From positions 2,976,001 through 3,040,000 of the forward strand of contig NZ_JBDOQT010000001.1 of the NCBI RefSeq assembly GCF_039839785.1: 64,000 bases of DNA, given 5' to 3'. The notes under the pieces were generated by a model. It was not told the origin of the DNA. It was given only the letters and a program-made list of their open reading frames with translations, and did no database searches. The position numbers were made by a program, and so were the translations under genes. This stretch comes from Pelagibius sp. CAU 1746 (GTDB taxonomy: Bacteria; Pseudomonadota; Alphaproteobacteria; Kiloniellales; Kiloniellaceae). This document shows, piece by piece, positions 10,742 through 18,476 of this stretch. Within the stretch, counting starts at the first letter, position 1, and the number at the start of each line of letters is the position of its first letter.

Positions 10742-11137
10742 ATCACCGAGGATCACAACCAACTCCACGCCCTGGACGAGTCCGACACCATCGGCGGGCG
10801 CATCGGACGTGCCCGCGAGGCCGCCGGTCTGACCGTGGCCCAGGCCGCGCGCCGCCTGGGGGTGAAGACGGCGACCTGGCAGGGCTGGGAAAACGACCGC
10901 TCAGAACCGCGCTCCAACAAACTGACGATGATCGCAGGCGCCTTGGGCGTCAGCCCCGCTTGGCTGCTCACCGGTTTCGGAGAGGGCCCGACCGAGGCCA
11001 TCGACGACGAGGTCCAGGTGCTGCGCCAGGAAGTCGGCTTGATCGCCCAGGACATGGCTTCGGCCCAGGCCCGCCTCGACGCGGTGCTGAAGCGCCTGGA
11101 GACCTTTCATTCCTTCCATCACGTAGAACCGAACTAG
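10742..11137 (+). CDS. XRE-family helix-turn-helix protein, apparent AUC start
   Basis: A cytoplasmic DNA-binding regulator of 131 residues if it starts at ATC 10742. The helix-turn-helix domain spans about residues 16-70: TIGGRIGRAREAAGLTVAQA, then RRLGVKTATWQGWENDRSEP and LGVSPAWLLTG. A predicted coiled coil follows (DDEVQVLRQEVGLIAQDMAS) and may dimerise it. The first conventional start, GTG 10835, would cut the domain in half. No ATG, GTG or TTG lies in frame between the stop at 10661 and that GTG. A perfect GGAGG at 10729-10733 lies eight bases before ATC. CTG at 10727 is the other option. The target genes are unknown. Confidence 0.75.
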   Translation: MTEDHNQLHALDESDTIGGRIGRAREAAGLTVAQAARRLGVKTATWQGWENDRSEPRSNKLTMIAGALGVSPAWLLTGFGEGPTEAIDDEVQVLRQEVGLIAQDMASAQARLDAVLKRLETFHSFHHVEPN

Positions 11138-11161
11138 GCCAGGGACGGCGGCGCGCCGGGG

Positions 11162-12094
11162 TCAGTCGCCGCCCAGAAAGGTGCTGCCGGCTTGGTCCGG
11201 CGGCGCCCCACTTGCCGTACGCAGGGCCGACAGCATCGACGAGAGGCGCCAGACCGGCGCTTCCGGCGTGTCGTTCAGGGCCAACGAGAAACTCAGTCCC
11301 AGACTGTAAGCCCCGGTGCTGTCGGCCGCGACGTTCGAAGTCATCTCGAAGGCGCCGAGCGGACGGCGGAAGCCGAAGCGGGCTTCGGAAACCCGGTCCA
11401 GCGGCCGGTGGTCCAAGCCGGCCACCACCACGCCGCCATCTTCCAAACGCCAGTCGGAGTTCAGGCCCAGGCGGGTAATCCGCCTCTGCGGCAGCACATC
11501 GTATTCGACGACGCCATCATGCCGGCCGCCGAAGGCCTCTCCAGTCAGGCTGAGACGGCCGCCGCCGTTGGGGCTTGCACCCCCATCCGCGCCGTAGCGG
11601 GCGGCCAAGGTGAGCCGGTGAACGGCTCGCATGCCGCCAAGGACAAGGCCTCCTTGCCCGGTGACACGTAGTTCACGCTCGCCGTTTTCCCACTCATCCA
11701 GCGCGAAGCCCAGCCCGTAGGGCAGTGCGCTTCGGGCGCCGAGATCCAGGTTGCCGGTAGCGCCGATCTCGCTCCGGCGCACGAGAGGGTTTTCCTCGCC
11801 GTCGCTGTCCCGGTAGTCGCGGTTGAGATAGGCTAGGTATTCGCTGTGGCGCAGCGTCAGGGCGAAGGGGCCGACGTCGCGGTGGGCCGACAACTCCCCG
11901 ATCGGTTCGGCGCTGCCCCGCAAGGCCAGGTCGAAACCGTCGGCAAGGCTCGCCGCGGGAAGCGGCATCGCTGAGTATGCCAGCGCGGCCGCGCAGGCAG
12001 GCGTCGCGAGGCGGCGGAAAAACCGCAGGAAATCCGGGAAAGAAGGAAGATTCAAATGGTTGCTGAGCGTTCGGGGCGGAAAACGCGCGGGCAC
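11162..12094 (-). CDS. orphan outer-membrane beta-barrel-like protein
   Basis: A 310-residue protein I do not recognise. The N-terminal 50 residues hold a basic stretch and a hydrophobic segment ending PLPAASLA, plausibly a long signal peptide from the GTG start. The rest alternates polar and hydrophobic residues in strands ending in aromatic or Arg residues (ALTLRHSEYLAYL, GRLSLTGEAFGG, ITRLGLNSDWRLEDGG, GAYSLGLSFSLAL), as in outer-membrane barrels. Some C-terminal wording faintly recalls the barrel of alternate-type pilus ushers, which would make this a relic or a free barrel; that is a weak inference. It converges with the XRE gene 24 bases away and has no partner gene. Confidence 0.6.
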   Translation of the reverse strand: MPARFPPRTLSNHLNLPSFPDFLRFFRRLATPACAAALAYSAMPLPAASLADGFDLALRGSAEPIGELSAHRDVGPFALTLRHSEYLAYLNRDYRDSDGEENPLVRRSEIGATGNLDLGARSALPYGLGFALDEWENGERELRVTGQGGLVLGGMRAVHRLTLAARYGADGGASPNGGGRLSLTGEAFGGRHDGVVEYDVLPQRRITRLGLNSDWRLEDGGVVVAGLDHRPLDRVSEARFGFRRPLGAFEMTSNVAADSTGAYSLGLSFSLALNDTPEAPVWRLSSMLSALRTASGAPPDQAGSTFLGGD

Positions 12095-12623
12095 CGGAGG
12101 GCTCTCTGCAAAGGTTAAGCGTCGTAAAGAACAAATAAAGTAAAAGTTTTAATATCCCGTAAACCATAGTTGTGAGGGTCGTTTCACGTGAAACAAATTA
12201 CTTACAAAGAATTAATATTTTGAAGAATGAGAAATATTATCCAGCAGGAGTTTGGTTTTTATTTTATGGGCAAAGAACTCTCGGGCTGTGCACAAATGGT
12301 CTCGCCGCCGAGTTGGCCTGTGACATGGCTGTGGTCAAGGTGAAGCTTCAGTTTCTTACGGGGCGAGGCGGGTCAATATTGCAATCTCTGCGCCCGGCCT
12401 GGCGCAAACATTGGCCAGGCCCGCTGCCGGCACTAAAAGTCCCGCTTCTTCGGAAGAATCCTTGTCAGTACTTGGCGCCCGCGGCACTTGGCGCCCGCAG
12501 CGGCGCGGGACCTCTATCGCCGGCGGTTCGGTTGGCGCTAAGCTGGCGCGCTCGCGAGTCGGGCCGCGTCGACCGGCCGCAGCGCTAAGGAATATCAGTG
12601 TTTTGAGGAAGTAAGGGGGCAGG
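12095..12623. other. gene-free gap with AT-rich left half
   Basis: A divergent intergenic region of about 530 bases between the orphan barrel protein and the aldolase gene. The part 12115-12260 is AT-rich and contains the parS-like palindrome; the right half is GC-rich. Open frames across it have no plausible composition or ribosome-binding site and I do not call them. Confidence 0.6.
12180..12195. other. parS: parS-like centromere site
   Basis: CGTTTCACGTGAAACA matches the bacterial parS consensus TGTTNCACGTGAAACA at 15 of 16 positions; the inner 14 bases are a perfect palindrome. ParB binds such sites to segregate the chromosome. It lies in a non-coding AT-rich gap, as expected for a functional site. 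No parA or parB is in the window. Confidence 0.7.
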
Positions 12624-13400
12624 GTGAGCCAATCTCTGAAGACAAGGATGCGCGACGGAACGCCGGCCTTCGGCTACTGGACGGAGTTGTTCAACCCGAC
12701 GGCGACGGAAATCATGGCTGCGGCCGGCTACGACTGCACCATGATCGACCTCGAGCATGGATCGGCGGACCTGAGCGACGCCCTGGCGGTCATGCGTGCG
12801 TTGAAAGGCAGCGGCTGTACGCCTCTGGTCCGGGTGCCGGCCAACGATGCCGCCTGGATCAAGCGGGTGCTGGATGCCGGGGCCCAAGGCGTCATGGTGC
12901 CGGCGGTGAACTCCAAGGCCGAGGCCGAGGCGGCCGTATCCGCATGTCACTATCCGCCGCGCGGAACCCGGGGCATGGCCGCGCCGATCGTACGTGCCGC
13001 ACGCTACGGCGACGACTGGCAGGGCTACGTGCGGGACATCGCCGGCAGCCTGCTGGTGATCTGTCAGGTGGAGACCGGTGCGGCGGTGGAGGCTGTCGCG
13101 GAGATCGCCGGGGTCGAAGGCCTGGATATGATCTTCATCGGCCCCTTCGATCTTTCGGGAAGCCTGGGACACCTGGGCGAGCCCGACCATCCGGATGTAC
13201 GCGCCGCCATCAGCCGCGTGGAGCAGGCGGCCAAGGCCGCCGGCTGCCTGCTGGGCGGCATTCCCACGCCGGGACGGACATCGAAAGCCCTCTATGAGGC
13301 GGGCTACGACCTGGTCATGGCGGATGTCGACCTGGCGATGCTGCGCGAAGGAGCCCTCGCCAGCGTGGCGGCCCTGAACGAAGCGGCTGGCCGGGACTAG
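12624..13400 (+). CDS. HpcH/HpaI aldolase family protein
   Basis: A 258-residue class II (metal-dependent) pyruvate aldolase-type TIM barrel. Motifs in order are MIDLEHGSAD, PLVRVPANDAAWIKRVLDAGA, GVMVPAVNS, RGTRGMAAP, ICQVETG (metal Glu) and IGPFDLSGSLG (metal Asp). Members cleave 2-keto-3-deoxy sugars or 4-hydroxy-2-oxo acids to pyruvate and an aldehyde; the physiological substrate is open. The start is a GTG (12624). No sugar or aromatic degradation genes lie nearby. The next gene, nnr, starts 36 bases later on the same strand. Confidence 0.88.
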   Translation: MSQSLKTRMRDGTPAFGYWTELFNPTATEIMAAAGYDCTMIDLEHGSADLSDALAVMRALKGSGCTPLVRVPANDAAWIKRVLDAGAQGVMVPAVNSKAEAEAAVSACHYPPRGTRGMAAPIVRAARYGDDWQGYVRDIAGSLLVICQVETGAAVEAVAEIAGVEGLDMIFIGPFDLSGSLGHLGEPDHPDVRAAISRVEQAAKAAGCLLGGIPTPGRTSKALYEAGYDLVMADVDLAMLREGALASVAALNEAAGRD

Positions 13401-13436
13401 CCGCCCCATGACACCGCGCGGCAGGTAGATTTAGGA

Positions 13437-14981
13437 ATGCAGCCTCTCGAAGTGGCCCTCCTCACCACCGAGCAGATGTACCGCGCCGACGGCCTGGCCA
13501 TCGCCGGCGGGACGCCCGGTGCCGTGCTGATGGAGGCCGCCGGTGCGGCGGTCGCGGGGGCGGTCATGGCCCGGCGCGGCATCGCCCCGGTCCTAGTGCT
13601 CTGCGGCCCCGGCAACAACGGCGGCGACGGTTTCGTGGCGGCGCGCCACCTCCAGGCCGCGGGCTGGCCGGTGCGCCTGGCCCTGATGGGCGGCGTCGAC
13701 AAGCTGAAGGGCGACGCCGCCGGCGCGGCGGCGGCCTGGAGCGGCCCGGTGGAACCCCTGGACAGGGTGGAGCCGAGGTCCGGCGAGGTCGTGGTCGACG
13801 CCCTCTTCGGCGCCGGACTGACCCGCGCCCTGGACGGCGCGGCGGCCGAGCTGGCCCGCAAGGTCGCGGACCTCGGCCTTCCGGTCATTGCCGTGGATGT
13901 GCCGAGCGGCCTGCCGGGGGATGGCGCAGACCCCCTGGAGGGCCTTGCCTTCCGGGCGAGCAAGACTGTCACCTTCTTTCGGAAGAAACCCGCTCATCTA
14001 CTTGTTCCTGAAAGAGAATTCTGCGGCGATGTCATCCTGGCGGATATCGGCATTCCCGCTGCTGTCCTGGCGGAGATCGCCCCGCAAAGCTTCGAGAACG
14101 CGCCGGCGCTGTGGCTGAGCGGCTATCCCTGGCGGAGCACCCAATCCCACAAGTACGACGCCGGGCACCTGCTGGTCGCCGGCGGGGCCACCATGACCGG
14201 AGCGGCCCAACTCGCCTGCCGGGCCGGCCTCAGGATCGGGGCCGGACTGGTTTCCGTGGCCTGCGATGCCGCCAGCCTGCCGATCTACGCCATTTCCAAT
14301 CCCGGCGTCATCACCCTGGCGGCGCCGGATCCCGCCGATTTTGCCGCGGCGCTGGAGGACCCGCGCCGCAATGCGGTGCTGGTCGGGCCGGGCAACGGCG
14401 TGACGCCGCAGACACGGGCCCGCGCCGAGGCCGCCCTGGAAGCAGGAAAGGGGGCGGCGGGCAAGCAGGTGGTGCTGGATGCCGACGCCCTCAGCGTCTT
14501 TCAGGACGATCCGGCGGCGCTGTGGTGGGGAATTCGAACGAATGCAGCCGGTGCGACGGTGCTGACTCCCCACGACGGCGAGTTCCGGCGGCTCTTTCCG
14601 GACCTTTCGGGGAACCGGCTGGAACGCGCCAGGGCCGGGGCCGCCCGCAGCGGCGCCGTGGTCGTGCTCAAGGGCCCCGACTGCGTCGTCGCGGCACCGG
14701 ACGGGCGCACCGCGATCACCGCGGTGGCGCCGCCCTGGCTGGCGACGGGCGGGACCGGCGACGTCCTGGCAGGCATGATCGGGGGGCTGCTGGCCCAAGG
14801 CATGGCCGCCTTCGAGGCGGCGTCGGCGGCGGTCTGGATCCATGGGCGGGCCGCCGCGGAGCGCGGCCCCGGGCTCGTTGCCGAGGATCTGCCGGCCGCC
14901 CTACCTGAGGTTTTGCGCGGGCTTTGGCTCGCTGTTTGCGGCGCGGACCAGGAACGGAATTTATTCAATAGTTTTAGATAG
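13437..14981 (+). CDS. nnr: bifunctional NAD(P)H-hydrate epimerase/dehydratase
   Basis: A 514-residue fusion that repairs damaged NADHX and NADPHX. The N-terminal YjeF_N epimerase domain (about 1-215) shows CGPGNNGGDGFVAARHL, DALFGAGLTR and VDVPSGLPGDG. The C-terminal ribokinase-like ADP-dependent dehydratase (about 230-500) shows KYDAGHLLVAGG, LVGPGNG, LDADALSVF, LTPHDGEF and the nucleotide loop TGGTGDVLAGMIGGLLAQG. The fused architecture is the usual bacterial form. It follows the aldolase gene by 36 bases and may be cotranscribed. Confidence 0.95.
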   Translation: MQPLEVALLTTEQMYRADGLAIAGGTPGAVLMEAAGAAVAGAVMARRGIAPVLVLCGPGNNGGDGFVAARHLQAAGWPVRLALMGGVDKLKGDAAGAAAAWSGPVEPLDRVEPRSGEVVVDALFGAGLTRALDGAAAELARKVADLGLPVIAVDVPSGLPGDGADPLEGLAFRASKTVTFFRKKPAHLLVPEREFCGDVILADIGIPAAVLAEIAPQSFENAPALWLSGYPWRSTQSHKYDAGHLLVAGGATMTGAAQLACRAGLRIGAGLVSVACDAASLPIYAISNPGVITLAAPDPADFAAALEDPRRNAVLVGPGNGVTPQTRARAEAALEAGKGAAGKQVVLDADALSVFQDDPAALWWGIRTNAAGATVLTPHDGEFRRLFPDLSGNRLERARAGAARSGAVVVLKGPDCVVAAPDGRTAITAVAPPWLATGGTGDVLAGMIGGLLAQGMAAFEAASAAVWIHGRAAAERGPGLVAEDLPAALPEVLRGLWLAVCGADQERNLFNSFR

Positions 14982-14991
14982 TTCCACGGTA

Positions 14992-15003
14992 TTCGTTAAC
15001 GAA
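14992..15003. promoter_or_regulatory. 12-bp perfect palindrome upstream of small-protein gene
   Basis: TTCGTTAACGAA is self-complementary and lies 89 bases before the start of the first small paralog, in a short AT-rich gap. It may be an operator; no regulator family can be named from it. Confidence 0.35.
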
Positions 15004-15092
15004 AGTTTCACGTCTGCGCGTGTAATATGCAACCTCGTGCTGAAAGGAGTGTTCGGTCGGGGGCCGGCCTTGATTGAAAAGGTATTGAGATC

Positions 15093-15362
15093 ATGCTCGC
15101 AGACCACTGGTTCAAGCAACCGTTGAAGGCGGAGGCCGTCAAGGTCGGCTCCGTCTACAAACTGGCCCACGAAGGCAACATCGTCGAGATCGCCAAGGTG
15201 GTCGATGTCGGCCCGGATGCCCTGGGCATTCCTCACGTGACCTATGACGTCTCCGTAGAGCGCGCCCGCCTGGCGAAGTACGAAGAGCGCCGCACCCTTG
15301 GCCTGCAGACCTTCGCCGAGCGGTTCCGCGACGCCATCACGCCCGAGAAACAGGACGCCTGA
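15093..15362 (+). CDS. small conserved-type protein, paralog A
   Basis: An 89-residue soluble protein with no signal peptide or membrane segment and no domain I can name. The core from residue 16 reads VKVGSVYK, then VEIAKVVDV, LGIPHVTYDV and LGLQTFAERF. The same skeleton (VK-x-G-x-V, E-x-A-x-V, LG-x-x-HV-x-YD, LG-x-x-TF-x-x-x-F) occurs in the next gene, so the two arose by duplication. The pattern of short strands suggests a small beta-barrel of SH3 or KOW type, which is only an inference. It has its own upstream gap of 111 bases with a palindrome. Confidence 0.8.
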   Translation: MLADHWFKQPLKAEAVKVGSVYKLAHEGNIVEIAKVVDVGPDALGIPHVTYDVSVERARLAKYEERRTLGLQTFAERFRDAITPEKQDA

Positions 15363-15502
15363 CGCAAGAGGCGTGACGCCGCCTTGCGGCTGCGCATCCT
15401 CTTGTCCGCCCAGGCGAAAACCGAGGCCCGGCGCGGAAGGTCCGCAACAGTTTCCAGACATTAATCCTATCTCAAAGATTTGCCTCTAAAGTCCGCCACA
15501 TC

Positions 15503-15859
15503 ATGATTACGACGCGGCAAAGCAAGAGCCAGACGGCGGCGCAGGCCTCACCCCGCTCCAGCAGTTTCTGGCAGAATCTCTCCGGTGCCCTGGGCGGCAG
15601 CGGCGACCGCCGCAGCCTCTTTTCCCGTCGCGGCGCCAACCCCGACCAGGTGAAGGCCGGGCGCGTCTTCCGCCATGATGACGGCAGCGGCCGCCAGGAG
15701 ACCGCCACGGTCATCGGCCTCTGCGAGATCCTGGGCATGACCCATGTGCGCTACGACCTACGCATCGACCAGCCGGGTCACCGGCCCTTCGAGGACGGCC
15801 CGCGGGTGCTCGGCATGAAGACCTTCCTCGATCACTTCTGCGAGCCGGTCAGCTCCTAA
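15503..15859 (+). CDS. small conserved-type protein, paralog B
   Basis: A 118-residue protein whose residues 50-115 are paralogous to the preceding gene: VKAGRVFRH, ETATVIGL, LGMTHVRYDL and LGMKTFLDHF. It has an additional N-terminal 45 residues that are Ser/Gln/Arg-rich and basic, with one amphipathic stretch SSFWQNLSGALGG, which may bind membrane or nucleic acid; that is inference. It lies 140 bases after paralog A and 120 bases before tRNA-Leu. Confidence 0.8.
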   Translation: MITTRQSKSQTAAQASPRSSSFWQNLSGALGGSGDRRSLFSRRGANPDQVKAGRVFRHDDGSGRQETATVIGLCEILGMTHVRYDLRIDQPGHRPFEDGPRVLGMKTFLDHFCEPVSS

Positions 15860-15933
15860 GCCGTTTCGGCCCTCCCGATATCCACATTGCGGCTTTCCCC
15901 GGAATTCCGGGCGCGTTCGCGCGCCGCTTGCTA

Positions 15934-15960
15934 TTGCGCGACCGGCTGCGATGTTATACA
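15934..15960 (+). promoter_or_regulatory. possible tRNA-Leu promoter
   Basis: TTGCGC (15934-15939) and TATACA (15955-15960) are separated by 15 bases, short of the ideal 17; the -10 box ends 19 bases before the tRNA 5' end. Confidence 0.35.
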
Positions 15961-15979
15961 TCGGCCCTCCGCGGTAAGC

Positions 15980-16064
15980 GCGGGCGTGGCGGAACTGGTA
16001 GACGCGCTGGTTTTAGGTACCAGTGGAGCAATCCGTGGGGGTTCGAGTCCCTCCGCCCGCACCA
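15980..16064 (+). tRNA. tRNA-Leu (TAG)
   Basis: An 85-base class II tRNA. The GCGGGCG acceptor stem pairs with CGCCCGC, the anticodon loop TTTAGGT holds TAG (reads CUA), a long variable arm follows, and CCA is encoded at the end. Confidence 0.97.
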
Positions 16065-16186
16065 GCGCCAAGCGGAAGTTGAGGGTTTCTCTCACTATAG
16101 AGTTTGCCGGCCCGGGCGGTCCCCAGGCGGCTGAGTTTCCCCGCGAATCATCATTCAAGACGAGGCTGAGGAAGGCCTAGCCGAAC

Positions 16187-17629
16187 ATGCAGGTCACGGA
16201 AGTTAACAGCGAAGGCTTGAAGCGCGACTTTAAGGTCGTCATTGAAGCCAAAGAAATTAATGAGAAAGTCGAAAACCGGCTTCGTGAAATCAGCGCGCGG
16301 GTGAAGGTTCCCGGGTTCCGCCCGGGCAAGGCGCCGATCAAGCTGCTGAAGCAGCGCTACGGGCCCTCGGTGATGGGCGAGGTGCTGGAGCGCGCGGTGA
16401 CCGACTCCTCGGCCCAGGCCATCAACGAGCGCGGCCTGCGCCCGGCCGTGCAGCCGAAGATCGAGATCGATTCCTTCGAGGACGGCAAGGATCTGGAATA
16501 CTCCATGGCGGTCGAGTTGCTGCCGGAGTTCGAACCGATGGACTTCTCCAAGATCGAGCTGGAGCGGGTGAAGATCGTGGTGCCGGAAGAGGAGGTGACC
16601 TCCGCTCTGGACCGCCTGGCCGCCAGCCGTAAGGAGTCCAAGCCGCTGGAGACGGCGCGTCCGTCGCAGTCCGGCGACGTGGTGGTGATCGACTTCAAGG
16701 GCACCGTGCACGGCGAGGCGCTGCCGGGAATGGCCGGCGAGGATCACCATTTGGAACTCGGCTCGAACACCTTCATCGCCGGCTTCGAGGACCAGCTGAT
16801 CGGCGCCGCGGTGGGCGAAGAGCGCACCGTGAACGTGACCTTCCCGGAAGGCTACGGCAACGAGAAGCTCTCCGGTCAGCCGGCGGTCTTCGAGTGCACC
16901 GTCAAGGAGATCCGCGAGTCGGTGCCGGCCGAGCTGAACGACGAGCTGGCGACGTCGATGGGCGCCGAGAGCCTGGACGATCTCAAGGAAAAGGTGAAGG
17001 AGCGCCTGGCCCAGGATTACGACGGGCTGTCGCGCATGCGTATGAAGCGCGAAATCCTCGACCAGCTCGCCGAGAACCACGATTTCGCGGTGCCCGAAAG
17101 CATGGTCGATCTGGAATTCGACGCCATCTGGCGCCAGGTCGAGCACGACCGGGAGCACGGCCGCGTCGACCCGGACGACGAGGGCAAGGACGACGAGGAA
17201 ATGAAGGCGGAATACCGCGACATCGCCGAGCGTCGCGTGCGCCTGGGCCTTCTGCTTTCCGAGGTCGGCCGTCTGAACCAGATCGAAGTGGCCCAGGACG
17301 AGGTCAACCGCGCACTGTTCCAGGAGGCTCAGCGCCATCCCGGGCAGGAGCAGCAGGTTCTGGAGTTCTACCGCAACAACCCGGAGGCTCTGGCCCAACT
17401 GCGCGCGCCGCTGTTCGAGGACAAGGTGATCGACTTCATCATCGATCTGGCCAAGGTCAACGAGCGCGAGGTGACGCCGGACCAGCTCCGCGAGGAAGAG
17501 GAAAAGGCGGCGGCCGAAGCCTCCGAGAAGCCGAAGAAGGCGGCGAAGAAGAAGCCCGCCAAGAAAGCGGCCTCTAAATCCAAGGCCAAGAAGGCCGAGG
17601 GCGACGAGGCGGGTGAGGACGGCGCCTGA
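16187..17629 (+). CDS. tig: trigger factor
   Basis: A 480-residue ribosome-bound chaperone and peptidyl-prolyl isomerase. The N-terminal ribosome-binding domain carries the signature VPGFRPGKAPIKLLKQRYG (about 40-60). The FKBP-type domain (about 160-245) shows GDVVVIDFKG and FIAGFEDQLIGA, and the helical chaperone domain follows. The last 35 residues are an unusually long Lys/Ala tail (KAAKKKPAKKAASKSKAKKA) ending in an acidic patch, longer than the E. coli form of 432 residues. The order tig-clpP-clpX-lon-hup is widely conserved and groups folding with proteolysis. It starts 122 bases after tRNA-Leu. Confidence 0.96.
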   Translation: MQVTEVNSEGLKRDFKVVIEAKEINEKVENRLREISARVKVPGFRPGKAPIKLLKQRYGPSVMGEVLERAVTDSSAQAINERGLRPAVQPKIEIDSFEDGKDLEYSMAVELLPEFEPMDFSKIELERVKIVVPEEEVTSALDRLAASRKESKPLETARPSQSGDVVVIDFKGTVHGEALPGMAGEDHHLELGSNTFIAGFEDQLIGAAVGEERTVNVTFPEGYGNEKLSGQPAVFECTVKEIRESVPAELNDELATSMGAESLDDLKEKVKERLAQDYDGLSRMRMKREILDQLAENHDFAVPESMVDLEFDAIWRQVEHDREHGRVDPDDEGKDDEEMKAEYRDIAERRVRLGLLLSEVGRLNQIEVAQDEVNRALFQEAQRHPGQEQQVLEFYRNNPEALAQLRAPLFEDKVIDFIIDLAKVNEREVTPDQLREEEEKAAAEASEKPKKAAKKKPAKKAASKSKAKKAEGDEAGEDGA

Positions 17630-17801
17630 GGGGCCGGCCGGGGCCGATAGGGCCTTGGGCGAGGCGGCGGGAGGGTTTTTCGCGGAGGCGACTCCACGAG
17701 GGGCTTTCCCTGGCCGCCGGCAGACCTTAAATGTGCTCTCCTGACTTTATCGAGGGGCCCCGAGGTCCGCTGCGGCGGGCGGGAACCAACAGAATCAAGG
17801 A

Positions 17802-18476
17802 ATGTCCATGAGCGATCTGTTCAGCCGCGATCACCATGAGTTGGTCATGAATACCCTGGTCCCCATGGTCGTGGAGCAGACCAGCCGGGGCGAGCGGGCC
17901 TACGATATCTATTCGCGCCTGCTGAAGGAGCGCATCATCTTCCTGACCGGCCCGGTGCACGATGCCGTGGCCAGTCTGATCTGCGCCCAGTTGCTCTATC
18001 TCGAGTCGGAAAACCCGACCCAGGACATCTTCTTCTACATCAACTCGCCCGGCGGCGTGGTCAGCGCCGGGCTGGCGATGTACGACACCATGCAGTACAT
18101 CCGCCCGGAGGTGCAGACCGTCTGCATCGGGCAGGCGGCCTCGGCCGGCTCGCTGCTGCTCATGGCCGGCGCCAAGGGCAAGCGCTTCGCGCTGCCCAAC
18201 TCCAAGATCATGATTCACCAGCCCTCGGGCGGTTTCCAGGGTCAGGTGACGGATATCCAGATCCACGCCGAGGAGATCCTGCGGACCCGTCATCGGCTGA
18301 ACGAGCTCTACGTCCACCATACCGGCCAGGACCTGGCGACCATCGAGAACGCCATGGAGCGCGACAACTTCATGGATTCCGAAAAGGCTAAGAGTTTCGG
18401 CCTGATCGACGAGGTGGTCAGCCAGCGCCCGGCCGGCGAATCGCCGACGCCAGGGGGCAGCGGCGACAAGAGCTGA
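17802..18476 (+). CDS. clpP: ATP-dependent Clp protease proteolytic subunit
   Basis: A 224-residue serine peptidase that forms the tetradecameric chamber used by ClpX and ClpA. The triad is Ser114 in GQAASAGS, His139 in IMIHQPSGG and Asp188 in ERDNFM. The handle-region glycine motif [11 protein letters not shown] is present. The first of two adjacent ATGs (17802, 17808) is used. The C-terminal 15 residues are a Gly/Pro/Ser-rich tail. ClpX, its main unfoldase, follows after a 318-base gap. Confidence 0.97.
   Translation: MSMSDLFSRDHHELVMNTLVPMVVEQTSRGERAYDIYSRLLKERIIFLTGPVHDAVASLICAQLLYLESENPTQDIFFYINSPGGVVSAGLAMYDTMQYIRPEVQTVCIGQAASAGSLLLMAGAKGKRFALPNSKIMIHQPSGGFQGQVTDIQIHAEEILRTRHRLNELYVHHTGQDLATIENAMERDNFMDSEKAKSFGLIDEVVSQRPAGESPTPGGSGDKS

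Noticed and set aside
12172-12588. Open frame across the parS gap
   Set aside because: Abrupt change from AT-rich to GC-rich composition, no ribosome-binding site, no family resemblance; it would read through the parS palindrome.
15005-15013. GTTTCACGT, a possible second parS
   Set aside because: Only one arm matches; the following bases CTGCGC break the palindrome, so ParB binding is not expected.
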